From Chamaecrista fasciculata (lineage: Eukaryota > Streptophyta > Magnoliopsida > Fabales > Fabaceae), in NCBI GenBank assembly GCA_003254925.1, contig QANZ01012086.1:5681-69680 (forward strand): a DNA stretch of 64,000 nt. Reading direction: 5' to 3'. Below are positions 1 to 11,761 of this stretch, piece after piece (within the stretch, counting starts at the first letter, position 1; each line of letters starts with the position of its first letter). Both the position numbers and the translations under genes were made by a program. Below the pieces are notes generated by a model. That model saw nothing but the letters and a program-made list of their open reading frames with translations, did not search any database and was not told where the DNA came from.

Positions 1-1018
1 CAAGAAAAATATGAAATCTACTGCATAAATTTTACTGTCATCAAAATTGGATAAAGTGAACATATTGTTGAAACTTAAAATAAGATCATAAGTTGATAAA
101 ATGATAGCCCCTGAAGTTTTTGAAATTAAATTTGAAATGGTATACTATATATACATCACATCTAAAGTTGACAATAAAATTTATTTTATTTTAATTTATT
201 TTTAAACTTTGAAGTTTAAATTTAGATCATGGTAACAAATTTTATGATATAGTGAGATTAAAGGAGTTGGTTTTATTTTATTATATTTATTTATATAATA
301 AAATAATTTATTTTTGACCGACTATTCAAAAAAAACTCTGAATGATATATAATAGTATAGATTAGTTTTTACCTTGAACTGTTGTTCATTGATATTTAAG
401 GTGCATCTTTATTCTTCATTATTTTTGTGCATAAAATACAATGGTCAAAATCTCTGCCTACTCCTTTTTATTAACTTAAACTTAATAATAAAAAAATGCA
501 CATTTGTTACATGAAAAGTATGAGATTTTATGTGAAAAAAAAATCATATATTTTGTCATAAATCTTTTGTTTGTTTCACAGTTATTAAATTCATATTAGT
601 TGAGACAAGTGAATGTGGCGGGAAGGGATGATGAAGGCATACATTTTTATAATGGCGGCACTTTGTGTAGGGCCAGTGATTGTTTAATCCAATAATTCAT
701 TAATTCTACAAGAAATCAAAGGAAATAAAGTGAACAAAACCACATAAAATTCAGCATACTATGGTGGACCCCTTTATATTCATTCATATATACGAGTATC
801 CAATAAAATGATGATAACCCTCTAAAAGAATCCAATAATGCTCGATCAAAACCTACTTTTCTTTACACGATAAATTTAATATACATACAGATTTTTAAAA
901 AGTAAAAATTATATCATTATTTTTTTCATAAACATTTTAATATCTTTGATCTTTTTTTTTTAAAGTATAGTAGTTTGAAATTTTTTATTTATTTATTGAA
1001 TTATTGTTCTCTACCATC
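1..1018. other. AT-rich intergenic DNA
   Basis: No gene, tRNA or clear repeat is recognised here. The stretch is AT-rich with homopolymer runs and no reading frame with plant-gene character. Confidence 0.6.
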
Positions 1019-1030
1019 TCATAGGCTTTT

Positions 1031-1152
1031 TTTTAGTTGCCCAAGGTATTTTAATTTGATGAGCTACGGACTAATCCTCCGCGGATTTGAACTCCATTTA
1101 AAAATTTGTTACTGACCAATTAATTGGTGCATACACAAGACGAGAAACGATA
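1031..1152 (-). mobile_element. Short tRNA-derived SINE with 12-base target duplication
   Basis: Read on the minus strand, this 122-base unit has a head with a box-B-like promoter element (GGAGTTCAAATCC) and ends in an A-rich tail (plus-strand T run near 1026-1033). It is flanked by an exact 12-base direct repeat, TCATAGGCTTTT, at 1019-1030 and 1153-1164. A polymerase III box B, a terminal A-run and a variable-length target duplication together indicate a SINE moved by LINE machinery. The box A is weak, so the exact tRNA ancestor is unknown. It lies about 750 bases upstream of the NT-C2 gene start codon. Confidence 0.6.
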
Positions 1153-1164
1153 TCATAGGCTTTT

Positions 1165-1910
1165 GATTCATTTACATTTTACATATACTATGACAAAAAA
1201 TGACTAGCTTCATAAGTGTTATATGACTTATATCAAATACACTATTTTATCATTTCTGTAGAGTTTAGCTAATTAAAATGCGGGAATTCAAGTATTTTTT
1301 CTATTCAGTTTGATTTTTTGTTTTTGTTTTTTCTTCAAAGAGAAACAGGGAACCGTGTTCGACGTGAAACAAGTTTTTCTTTAAAAAAGAAGCAATCTAT
1401 CTAATCCTGTTAATTTTTATTCTTAATTATTTTATCTATATAATTTTTGTTTTTGACGGATGTAATTTAAAATACGCACAGAAGCTTCTTCTTCACTGAA
1501 ACTTTATAGACTACGCATGCAATCATCCTTCCCAAATTGATTTTTTATAATGGGAAACCATGTGTCCTTTGTTTCTTAAAGACTGTTACGAAGCGAGAAA
1601 AAGAAAGAAAGAAGGAAGCTATTCAGATCTACTATACTGATTCTACAATGCTTTCCAATTTCCATACATGAACTCCCGCTTGAGCTTCTTTAATGTCTTC
1701 TCTCTGAAACTCTCTGTTACTAATTCTATCATCTCCTTTATCTCAATGTGCTTCTCCTGAATTTATGCCAGTGAATTGAGCGATTTCGACTGCATTTGAA
1801 CCCGCCATCACCGACTACGATTTTCCGTCGGGTTCTCGGGGCTCCGGGAGACCCGGTTTTTGGATAATTCCATGTCCGGTTGAGTCGGTGGAGCGGTGAG
1901 GTGAGCCAAG
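1165..1910 (+). promoter_or_regulatory. Probable promoter and 5' leader of the NT-C2 gene
   Basis: The stretch between the SINE and the ATG at 1911 contains a CT-rich segment (about 1670-1750), typical of plant 5' leaders. No single TATA box can be chosen with confidence. Nothing else is recognised. Confidence 0.35.
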
Positions 1911-4900
1911 ATGTTTCGTTCCACAAGATGGAGGAGCGATAAGCAAAGAATCAAAGCTGTTTTCAAACTCCAATTTCATGCCACTCAGGTAACTAACTCC
2001 ATTTCCGATTTCCTCTCTCTCTCTTTTGCGTTGCGAATTTCTGTTTATAATTGACTGGCATTGAGTAATCTTAAAGATTAATCAATCTTAATCGCTCGCA
2101 ACTACTACAAGTATGTAGCTCAATTAAGTTGTGATGATGGAGCTCCATTTGGTTCCTGAGATATTGAGAGCTTTCTATGATCGTTTTGGATTGTATTGGA
2201 AAACCTAGAGATCTTGTCTGAATGTCTGCGATAAGGATATTGAATAAAAAAGAAAAATAAACTTCGATTACATTGTTGAGCGAAAATGTCGGTTAAGTTG
2301 AGAAATCGGATGGTGAATTTAGAGATTGTGTGTTGCAATTTCAGGTGCTGCAATCTGGTGTAGATGCATTGTCGTTGTCTATAATACCAGGGGACGTTGG
2401 AAAGCCGACGACGAGATTAGAGAACGCTACAGTTCGAGATGGAGTTTGTAGATGGGAAAATCCAGTCTACGAAACAGTGAAGTTCATTCAGGAGCAAAAA
2501 ACTGGGAAGATCAATGAGCGAATATATCACTTTGTAGTTTCAACGGTGTGAATTTTCTCTCTTCACTCTTTAACAGTGCTTCTTAAGTGGTCCATTTTTT
2601 TATCCCAGTGGTTGAATGTGATCTAATTTTCGCAATATATGTAGGGATTGTCGAAACCTGGCTCCATTGGCGAAGTTTCTATTAATTTTGCCGATTTTGC
2701 TAAGGCCACGAAGCCCTCCTCTGTCTCTCTTCCTATGAAGAATTCTCACTGTGGTGCCGTTTTGCACGTTAGTATTACTTTTTTTCTCTCTGTTTTCTGA
2801 ATTCGTTTTTGCCAGAGATGGCGGTGTTATTAAAATGGAAAACATAATTCACTGCGATGTTGAATTTTATTCTTTCTGTAATTCTGAGTTTGGTGCTTAA
2901 TGAACAGGTGTCAATTCAGAGGCTACCGGAGAATGGTGATCAAAGGTATGAGGAGAGCTATAATGTTTATGTTTGCTTTTAGAGTTGGACTTCGCCTCGA
3001 ACTATAAACAGGTTTTGATGATGCAGTTTCTTCTTGTCAAATAACACTAGCAGAGAAGAGGAAGAAAGTGAAGATGTCAAAAATGAATCCCGTGAGAGAA
3101 GCTTAATAACCTATCTAAGCAATGGAGACACAGGCGAAAGCACCAAGATGAACTCTGTAGAAGTAAGGTTTCACTCATCTGTTTTCGGCTTCCTTTTAAG
3201 TTTTATATCCCAGTTTATAATTTTTCTCGTCCTTTCTTCTGGTTGTATGTATACATAATTTGATTTCGTCTTTCTCTGTTTCTCAGGATGTCTCTGCCGA
3301 AGCAATTATCCAGAGAACTGAATTGAGTGCTGATTGTAGGACATCTAGCGAATCCGACCTCACATTGTCTAGTTCTGATGGCAGCTCGGGGCTCGACACT
3401 CCCCGAAGACTTGGACTAAGAAATTCTAACAACGTTCCCCACAACCCAAATGCCTCAACACTAACAATGTATGAAAGATCACACTGGGACTGGTCAAATG
3501 GTTCGGATCATGGTCTTAGCACAGAAAATTCACCAAATGGTTCTCAAGATGATGCCTTTCCTAAGGAAATGTCCCAACAGGCTTCGGATTTTGAGATTGA
3601 AAGACTCAAGGCTGAGCTTGCTGCTTTGGTTAGGCAGGTCGATGTGTCAGACATGGAATTACAGACTCTTCGGAAGCAAATTGTAAAAGAAAGCAAAAGA
3701 GGGCAGGAGCTTGCTAAGGAAAATATTGGCTTGAAAGAGGAAAGAGATGCTTTTAAGGCAGAGTGTGAAAACCTCAGGTCATTCCACAAACGTATGGAAG
3801 AGGCCAAAGTGAGAAACAGGACATCACAATTGGAAGGTGGGGACCTGCGTACTCTTATTGATGAAATTCGTCAAGAATTAAGTTACGAGAAGGATCTGAA
3901 TGCCAATCTTCGGTTACAGTTAAAGAAGACCCAGGAATCAAATGCTGAATTGGTTCTTGCTGTGCAGGACCTGGATCAAATGTTGGAGCAGAAAAATATG
4001 GAAATATATAATCTTTCCAACAAAGAAGAATTAAGTAGAAATTCCCAAGAGTTAAGAGGAAACCTCTCAAAATGTGAATCTGACGATGATGAGGAGCAGA
4101 AAGTATTGGAAGAGATTGTGAAGGATCACAGCAATTCGAAGGGGTCACAGTTACTTGAGCAAAAAATTATAGATCTCTATGGTGAAATAGATATGTATAA
4201 GAGAGACAAAGATGAGTTAGAGATGCAGATGGAGCAGCTTGCGCTTGATTATGAAATATTGAAACAGGAAAACCATGAGATTGCACATAAGCTAGAGCAG
4301 AGCCAACTTCAAGAACAATTGAAGCAATATGAATGCTCATCAACAGCTGATGCTGTAAACGACCTTGAAACACATATTGAGAGCCTGGAAAATGAACTCA
4401 AGAAACAATCACAAGAATTCTCGGATTCTCTGGCTACTATTAAGGAACTTGAATCCCATGTTAGAAGATTAGAGGAAGACCTGGAGGAACAAGCACGAGG
4501 ATTCGAAGTTGATTTAGAAGCCATGACGCGTGACAAAATTGAGAAGGAGCAAAGAGCCATAAGAGCAGAGGAAGCTTTGCGGAAGACCAGATTGACAAAT
4601 GCTAATGCTGCTGAGAGGATCCAAGAGGAATTTAAAAGGCTCTCAATGCAAATGGCTTCTACATTTGATGCAAATGAGAAGGCTGCCATGAGAGCATTTG
4701 CCGAAGCTAGTGAACTGCGTGCACAGAAAAGCCTGCTGGAAGATATGCTAAAAAAAGTCAGGGAAGAGCTTCAGTTTGTCAAAGATGATTATGAAGTAAA
4801 ACTAAATGAACTCTCCAATCAAACAGAATCAATGCGGGTTCAGATGCAACAGACGTTGATGGAAGTTGAGGAAAAATCCAAGCAGCTTGAAAAGCAGAAA

Positions 4901-6420
4901 AATCATGAGGAACAAATTAGTGGGGAATTCTCTGAGGAGATCCGGATACTAAAAGATAAGAATGAAAAGCTTAAAGAGGAGGTTACATACTTCTCTGAGC
5001 AAGCAAAGCAGAAAGAAAGTCTTAAAATTGAGTTGGAACTTGTGAAGAAATCAGTTGAGGAATCTGAAACTCTGTTGCAGAGAGGAGCAGTAGAAAGAAA
5101 TGAGCTGATGAGTAAAATTGCTTCACTGAAGAAGGAAGCAGAGAAGACACTTGAAGAGCTGAATAGGATGAGAAATGTCAAGGATGAAAAAGAGAAAATG
5201 GCTAGGTTCTTAGAATCAGAGTTGGAAGCAGTTAGAGATCAATGCAGTGACTTGAAACGTTCTCTTCTGGAGGATGAGGCTGAGAAACAAAAGCTAAAAA
5301 AGCAGATTTCCCAGTTGAAGGGTGAACTAAAGAAGAAGGAAGATGCATTGACCAACGTTGATAAGAAGTTCAAGGATACAAATGGGCACCAACAGGTTTC
5401 TGCCATTGCGAAGAACAAAAAGTCTGTTTCAATTCCGCAGAATTCAAAAGAGACTGCAAGTCTGAGGGAGAAAACAAAAATGCTTGAGGTAACAGTACAA
5501 ATCCTACTTCTCTGAATTGTTATTTATCAGTCTTAATTTACTTGGGGTGAATGAGACTGGCATAATGACAAAAAGTGTGAAATACAGGGACTGATAAAGA
5601 CGAAGGAAACTGAATTGGAAGCATCAACAAACTTATTTTCGCAGAGGGAAAAGGAACTCCAGGACAAAATTGAGGAGCTGGAGAGCAAAGTGGCAGAATT
5701 CAATCAGATTAGTGCTTCGCAAAAGGTAATACTGCCTTCCAGATTTCAAAAACGTCATCATTTTTGAAAGGACATAAAACTTTGGAGCCATCGGGAGATC
5801 CATCCAAATGCATTGATGGAAAGTGCAAAAATTTCAATTAGATTAGTCGACAAGTTGCGAATTCAATTATCTAAATGCATGTCACTATTTTTCCTACAAG
5901 CTAAGAATATTGAAGTCACTTTGCCCAACTGTCTTCTTATTCTTGCTCTATTGCTAATTTTTTATGCTAAAAAAATTGTCTGTACACAACAAATTTACAA
6001 TGGTATGCCCTTCAAACAGGTTGCTGAGGATCAGAGTATTACTGCTTCAACTAGTGGAATTAGAGATACAATCGAACATTTTAATTGGTAAAGTCTAGCA
6101 CTAGTTCTGTATATGTGTTCTTATGAAACCAAGCTATAGAATTATTTGTTGATTGATTATTGTTTGGCCGTGGCAGCGATGAAAATTTGTCAGAGAAAGA
6201 AGCAAAAACCTCCCTTATTGATAACGGGGACATCAACCTTTCTGATATGTTGACAGAATTAGCAACATTGAAGGAAAGGAACAAATCAATGGAAAGTGAA
6301 CTGAAGGAGATGCAAGAGAGATACACAGAAATGAGTCTGAAATTTGCGGAGGTAGAAGGTGAAAGGCAAAAACTTGTTATGACTGTACGGAACCTCAGGA
6401 TTGCATACAAGGTCAAATAA
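1911..6420 (+). CDS. NT-C2 domain, long coiled-coil (myosin-heavy-chain-like) protein
   Basis: Nine coding exons with GT-AG borders and matching phases: 1911-1988, 2345-2545, 2645-2767, 2908-2945, 3027-3162, 3287-5488, 5588-5725, 6020-6087, 6177-6420, giving about 1,075 residues. Residues 1-150 form the N-terminal C2 domain (starts MFRSTRWRSDKQRIK; then LSIIPGDVGKPTTRL, GVCRWENPVYETVKF and a CGAVLHVSIQRL strand). A Ser-rich linker near residues 215-235 holds SSGLDTPRRLGLRNSN. From about residue 290 to the end the protein is heptad-rich Glu/Lys/Leu coiled coil. In plants such proteins are thought to tie membranes or organelles to the cytoskeleton, the C2 part binding lipid. The start is set by the conserved MF-S-RWRS opening. 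From memory it matches At1g63300. No break is seen, so it is probably functional. Confidence 0.93.
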
Positions 6421-6954
6421 AATCTTGCTGATATATTGGAGCCTGCAGTGTATAGTGTATAGTTTGAGCAGGATCGGAGAGCGTGACAGCAGTGGATCAC
6501 AGATTAATATGAATAAGTTATGTATATTGGCAACGTAAATGTCCTTTTCTTTCCCCTTCTTTTACCCATGTTTTTGCTTGCAAATGCTAGAGGCCCTTTG
6601 ACCACAATTTTACATTTTTTTTTATAGAAATTAGTGTTGTCTAAGTTTTTTCATGTTCAATTGTTCAGTAACTACTAGTGCTCACTGTGTCATATTCTGG
6701 TAAGCCTTTTCATGACATTTTTTTTTTCTTTTCTAGGCTTTCATTTACAGATATTATTTTATTGTATCTTTCAATATATATAATATGATTATACAGATGA
6801 ACAGTTCTTTGGTGATAGTGTGGCCTCTTCAGCCCTCTTGTGGTTTTAGCCTCCATAAATTACGAGTTTTCCCCCATAATTAAGAGGACATTTTTGTAGA
6901 TCAAGTGATCAACCCTATTTTGCGGAAGCTTACTCGTAAATACACATAAACTGA
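6421..6954 (+). other. 3' untranslated region and spacer of the NT-C2 gene
   Basis: AT-rich, no coding signal. It ends at the 9-base target duplication of the Mutator-like element that follows. Confidence 0.5.
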
Positions 6955-6963
6955 TAAAGTATA

Positions 6964-8126
6964 GGCCAAAGCCCTGTTTTGGTCCCTCTGTTATGCTCAT
7001 TGTTCCAAATAGATCCCTCAATTATTTTTCGTTCCATATTGGTCCCTCGGTTATTCAAAATTTGTCAAAGTTGGTCCTTCTAACGTTTTCCATCTATTTT
7101 TCTATTAAAAAAAGAGGAAAAATAAACTTTCATCTCAAAAAGATTTATTTTCTTATATTAAGATCCTTTTGTTTTTATAATAGGATCAAAACGTAAGAAA
7201 ATAAAACAAATTTCTCTCTTTCTCACACACACGTTTTCATCCCCTGAATTACAATTTACAACAGATATTTCAAAAGTATGAAGTTTGCCGCAAAAGGGAG
7301 TGGTAACGAATTGAAATAGATTCAATTAAAATAAGAAAGAGAGCACTATCAAATAATGATCCATCCTCCACTATCCTTCAACTACTGGAGACTAAAATTA
7401 ACGGAAGACAGCCAGGAGTGATTTCAACGACATTCACAATGGTGAACAAATGTGAGTACAGAGTATGGCTGGGAATTCTCTCAAACGTCGGAATCGCTTC
7501 TCTTTCCTCCACCGGATTTCTCCTTCAAACCGGCGAGTCTAAAACAATCTCGGTGCCGACTTCTTGGGGCGGTCGATTTTGGGGCCGAACTCAGTGCTCG
7601 CAAGACTCCGCCGAAAAATTCTCCTGCGTCACTGGCAAGCTCGAATGCTCCGGCCGGGGAGCCACGCCGCCGACGACGCTAGCAGAATTCACTTTGGACG
7701 GATCTGGCGGGTTGGATTTCTTCAACGTGAGCTTGGTCGACGGTTACAATGTTCCGATGATGGTGGTGTCGGCGCGTGTCCGTCGACGGGAAGAACGACG
7801 TCGTGTGTGAAAGAGAGAGAGTGGTGGGTGATGAGAGAGAGAGATTTTAAGTTTTGGGGCAAATTCACTTAAAATTTTAATTTACTTCATTTTCTTACAA
7901 TTTGATCCTATTATAAAAAGAAAAGGACTTTAATATAAAAAAATTAAACTTTTGGGGATGAAAGTTTATTTTTCCTCTTTTTTTAACGGAAAAATGGATG
8001 GAAAACGTTAGAGGACCAACTTTGACAAGTTTTGAATAACTGAGGGACCAATATGGAACGAAAAATAACTGAGGGACCTATTTGGAACAATGAGCATCAC
8101 AGAGGGACCAAAATAAAACTTTGGCC
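6964..8126. mobile_element. Pack-MULE: Mutator-like element carrying a thaumatin-like exon
   Basis: The element has terminal inverted repeats of about 230 bases. The left end begins GGCCAAAGCCCTGTTTTGG and the right end finishes with the near-complement CCAAAATAAAACTTTGGCC. The arms are about 6964-7195 and 7895-8126 and carry repeated GGTCCCTC modules. The flanks are TAAAGTATA at 6955-6963 and TAAAAGTATA at 8127-8136, a 9-10 base target duplication with one extra A, as expected for the Mutator superfamily. No transposase frame is present, so it is non-autonomous. The interior between the arms is GC-richer than the surroundings and is a host gene fragment, which defines a Pack-MULE. It lies about 550 bases past the NT-C2 stop codon. 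Confidence 0.82.
7421..7810 (+). pseudogene. Captured thaumatin-like protein fragment inside the Pack-MULE
   Basis: The + frame reads FTMVNKCEYRVWLGILSN, then SLSSTGFLLQTGESKTISV, then SWGGRFWGRTQCSQDS, FSCVTGKLECSG, LAEFTLDG and DFFNVSLVDGYNVPMMVV. These are the first half of the PR-5/thaumatin fold (N-terminal strand, REDDD-region segment FNVSLVDGYN). Differences from the family show decay: the usual DCGSG between CVTG and KLECSG is shortened, and after NVPMMVV the family-like continuation moves to another frame (GGVGACPSTG). The signal peptide and C-terminal third are absent. The coding part is GC-rich compared with the AT-rich flanks, consistent with capture from a distant gene. Any transcript would have the same direction as the upstream NT-C2 gene. 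Not expected to make a working PR-5 protein. Confidence 0.8.
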
Positions 8127-8182
8127 TAAAAGTATATGAATGCTTCTTCTTTTTTTAACCCTCGGGACAAACATAAAATATT

Positions 8183-8616
8183 GGTCAAAGTGCTCTTTTG
8201 GTCCCATAAATTTTGTTTAGGTTTCAATTTGGTCCCATAACTTTTTGTTGCACTTTTGGTCTCATATCTTTGTAAAATGTTACAGATTTGGTCCAGTGTC
8301 ACTTTTGGTCCCATATCTTTTGATCAAGTTGCAGAATTGGTCTCATAGCATTGTAAAAAGTTTCACCACCAGTCCCATCTGATAAGAAGATATGAGACCA
8401 ATTTCGCACCTGACCCAAAGATATGGGATTGCAACCTGACCAAGAGATATAGGATCAATTCTGCAACATGAACCCAAGATATGTGACCAAAAATTCAACA
8501 CGGGACCAAATCTGCAATTTTAGCAAAAGATATGGGACCAAAAGTGCAACAAAACAAATTATGAGACTAAATTGAGACTTTAGCAAAAGCTATGGGACCA
8601 AAAGTGCACTTTGAAC
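8183..8616. mobile_element. Mutator-like MITE with exact 9-base target duplication
   Basis: A 434-base element with near full-length imperfect inverted symmetry. It begins GGTCAAAGTGCTCTTTTGG and ends CCAAAAGTGCACTTTGAAC. The flanks are exactly TAAAATATT at 8174-8182 and 8617-8625. Each arm repeats the module TTTGGTCCCAT several times. No coding content. Related in its termini to the elements at 44679, 46032 and 6964. Confidence 0.8.
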
Positions 8617-8639
8617 TAAAATATTAAAGGCCAAAGTTG

Positions 8640-9469
8640 AATAAGGTCTTTAATTTCCGCAAAATGAACCTGAATACCAAATAACTAAAGAGCGATAGAA
8701 GGGTGTCATACAATTAGTAAAACAAAATATCTGAGTATGATGAGTCACTTCAGTCCTTTTCTCTTATAATAGGATCAAAACATAAGAAAAAGAAATAAAT
8801 TAGGATTTTAACAGAATTTTCCCAATAACAAACAATAATAATTAATCGATTAAAAAACGATCCATCAGCGAGGTACCTTTGTATCAGTTTGTAAAGTCAC
8901 GTTGAAGTTGCTCTTCTGAAATGGTAGAGAGATAAAGCATCAAAACTCAGATTACGCCAAAAAAAATAAAAAGAAAAGAGAAGGAGAGACCAGCTCAAGT
9001 ATTTCGTATCGGTCCTCTTCATCTTGTTGAGCAATGAATTGAGAGACTGTCGAACCATCACTGGAACCGACCATCGCTAGAATCGATCGCACCTGTATTT
9101 TGCAGTCCTCGAGCTCTCATCTCGTGATTGAGCAAACAAAATCACAAAGAGAAATGATTAAGGGTGGTATCAATGGATTGGATTCTTTGGAGAAGAAGAA
9201 TGACGATGGTCATGGTTGACGACAGTGTTCGGTTGACGATGGACGGCGACTGAAATGGCTGTCAAGGTTGTGGCGATAGGGTTTAGGGAGAAAAGAGAAA
9301 GAAGGAGGAGAAAGAAGAAAGGATGAAACGAAACTAATTACCTCCGGCACAAATGAAATGAGGGAAATGAAAAGCAAAAATGAGAGACGCGTGTCACCAT
9401 TTTAATGTGAACGAGGAAATAAAATTCAAAGCTACTCTCAAGCTCTATCTCACACGTAACATCCATTTT
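8640..9469. other. Unassigned transposon-like stretch with a MULE arm remnant
   Basis: About 8760-8810 repeats the inner end of the left arm of the 6964 element (shared TTATAATAGGATCAAAAC and what follows), so a second copy of that arm has decayed here. From 8980 to 9270 the DNA is GC-richer and gene-like in composition, but I recognise no protein in either strand. No right arm was found, possibly because the hAT element at 9478 inserted next to it. Confidence 0.4.
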
Positions 9470-9477
9470 TTTACATG

Positions 9478-10254
9478 TAGAGCTGTCAAAGTGAGCCGGG
9501 TCCGGTGGGCTGATTCGTTTAGCCCATCAAATTTGGCGAGCCGGGTTGAGAATATCTGGCTAGCCAAAAATTTTAGCTCGAGTGAGTTGGCTCACTTAGC
9601 TCGCGGCTCGCGGTGGGCTAGCTCGAGTGAGTTGGTGAATTAGTGAGCCAGCCCACCTTATTTTAAAAAAAAAAATTTAATATATATATAATTAAAATTA
9701 TAACCCTATTCGACTTTTGGCCTTCGCTTCTAATCAGCCCACCTTCGACTTCATTTTCAGTTTTTCACAATTTTCACTTCTCCTGTTCTCCAGTTCTCCT
9801 TTTTCATATTCCCAACTCTAATTTCTTCAACCTTTGACTCGTCGCCGTCGTCGTCGTCTCGTCGTCGTCGCCGTTGTCGCCTCGTCGTCGTCGTCGTTGT
9901 CGCCTCGTTGTCGTCGTCGGCTCATCGGCGTCGCCTCGTCGTCTTTGCATTTCTTCGCTTCAGTGGTTCACTAAGGTTAAGCACGTCTTCATCTTCTGGG
10001 TTCATCTCACATGACTGAACTGTCTGATTTTGGGATTTCTGAACATGACCAAGTATTTGTTAGTGTATTTTCTTGCTGTTCTTGGCTGCTGGTGCTAGTT
10101 TATTATTTGTGAATTTTTATTGATATTTTTAATTTAAAAAACAGGAAAAAAAACAAAAGAAAAAAAAATTGAAAGTTGGTGGGTTAAGTGAGCCAACCAC
10201 GACTCGCGGCGAGCCAGCTCGAGTGAGCCGAGTTGGCTCACTTTGACAGCTCTA
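9478..10254. mobile_element. Non-autonomous hAT element with trinucleotide-repeat core
   Basis: The terminal inverted repeats are TAGAGCTGTCAAAGTGAGCC on the left and its complement GGCTCACTTTGACAGCTCTA on the right. The flanking 8-base duplication is TTTACATG at 9470-9477 and CTTACATG at 10255-10262 (7 of 8 match). An 8-base duplication plus a GCTGTCAA terminus is the hAT signature. Subterminal regions are rich in GAGCC/GGCTC motifs, likely transposase binding sites. The core (about 9838-9935) is a CGT/CGTCGC microsatellite inside CT-rich DNA that looks like an old 5' leader. No transposase remains. Confidence 0.78.
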
Positions 10255-10303
10255 CTTACATGCACTGTGGAGGCAACCCGTGTCCTACTTTTTTTCTTTT
10301 TTT

Positions 10304-10860
10304 GGAAACTTACTATTTGATCCCTCAATTTTTACTGAGTTAATGATGTGGTCCCATCATTTATTGAAATGGACTACTTAATCCTTCATTTATCATAATT
10401 GTCAACTATTTAGTCCATCATCTATCATAATTGTGAACTACTTAGTCCTTCATTTATCATAATCGTCAATTATCAGACGTTAAATACTTACATGACAACG
10501 TTAAATGTCACTTTGACATCTTAATCACCTAAACCAACCGAACCGGACCAACAAACAAAATTAAATCGGCCTAAAATTGAGTTAGACCCAAATTTTTGTA
10601 TTACACGTGAAGCTTCCAGAAAGCATAAATTATTAAATTATTCTGAAATCTCAAAGCCTAGATGGTCCCAAATAATATGTGACATTTAACGTGTTATATG
10701 TGCACTTAATGGTCAGGTTATCAGTGTTGGTAACGAAGATAGGCTACAGGGACTAACGAGTTGACATTTCTAATTTTTTAGGGACCAAATAGTCTATTTC
10801 AAAAATACAGAGACCAAATAGTTAAAACTGTAAAAAGGAGGGACCAAATAGTAGGTTTCC
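10304..10860. mobile_element. Mutator-like MITE, 557 bases
   Basis: The inverted ends are GGAAACTTACTATTTGATCC and its imperfect complement, with repeated modules of the type TTAGTCCTTCATTTATCATAA in the left arm. The flanks are TCTTTTTTT at 10295-10303 and TCTTTGTTT at 10861-10869, a 9-base duplication with 8 of 9 matching. No coding content. Different sequence family from the GGCCAAAG-ended elements but the same architecture. Confidence 0.72.
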
Positions 10861-10980
10861 TCTTTGTTTTTTTAAATTAAATCACGATGGTTCACCTCTC
10901 AAATCTCGCGCTCTCCTCCTCATATCTTCCTAATTCAAATTTCAATCTTAACATTTCAATCATCAATTTCTTTTTTCACT

Positions 10981-11092
10981 GACGCTACTTCTTCTCTCCG
11001 AAAGCTCTAAAACATCAACGTGCCATCCTCATTTCAGACGCTACTTCTTCTCTCCCAAAACCCTAAAACATCAACGTGCCATCCCGGCTTTA
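10981..11092 (+). repeat. Two tandem copies of a 56-base unit
   Basis: The unit GACGCTACTTCTTCTCTCC followed by a CATCAACGTGCCATCC segment occurs at 10981-11036 and again from 11037, with a few differences. It sits in CT-rich, leader-like DNA upstream of the orphan DXS exon. From 11093 to 11588 nothing else is recognised. Confidence 0.75.
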
Positions 11093-11588
11093 GAGGTTAG
11101 CTCTTTCACTTTCTCCTCTACGGTTCTTCTACTTCTGTCAATGATTCGGATCTTATTTAATTGTGTGATGAATATGTGAGCATGTTTGAACTGTGGATGT
11201 TTATAATTGTGTGATGATATGATCAGTTGAACAAACTAAGGGAACTTGCTTCTGTGGAAATCCAAAATTCATTGGTTGATTAAATGCTGAATAGGAAATG
11301 AGACTATTATTGTTGCCTAATGTTGACTTATGTTTCAAAGCTTATTTACCAATTCTGTGTATGGGCAAGGGTATGAACTCTAACTCTGCCCAAATTTTAC
11401 TGCATTTTTATGGCTTTCAATTGTTGTTGTTTATTATTGAGTTTGAGTTTTTAGTCATTTTGATGCTTGGTCTTCATAACTTTTGTCCTTGTGCTAGCAA
11501 TTCCACTTTTGCATTATTATTATTTTTATTTTATTTTTCAGCTTAATTTAGACATTGAGATGTGTATTATGTATCTATATATATGTAG

Positions 11589-11717
11589 GTGAAGAAAAGG
11601 CCAAATCAAATGCATGCATCACTATTAGAAAATGGAGAGTATGCTTCCCAGAGACCACCAACTCCACTGCTGGATACCATAAACTATCCAATTCACATGA
11701 AAAACCTCTCTACCAAG
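11589..11717 (+). pseudogene. DXS: Orphan second exon of 1-deoxy-D-xylulose-5-phosphate synthase
   Basis: A 129-base exon with a good acceptor (TATGTAG) and donor (GTAACC) reads [19 protein letters not shown] then [20 protein letters not shown] and LSTK. The [20 protein letters not shown] block is the signature just after the transit peptide of plant DXS, the thiamine-diphosphate enzyme that starts the plastid MEP isoprenoid pathway. In DXS genes this segment is exon 2 and is followed by ELKQLADELR, which is missing. A PIF/Harbinger element begins 45 bases after the exon and no later exon occurs before the AAA-ATPase remnant. No transit-peptide exon is seen upstream. So it is a fragment, left by deletion or carried by a transposon. 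The reading frame of the exon itself is open. Confidence 0.85.
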
Positions 11718-11761
11718 GTAACCTCACTAAATAATATAATGAAACCATTTTTCTATATTTA

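Noticed and set aside
3544-5181. Several antisense open frames opposite the coiled-coil exon
   Set aside because: They are Ser/Leu-rich mirror frames of Glu/Lys-rich coiled-coil codons; the plus-strand gene explains the sequence.
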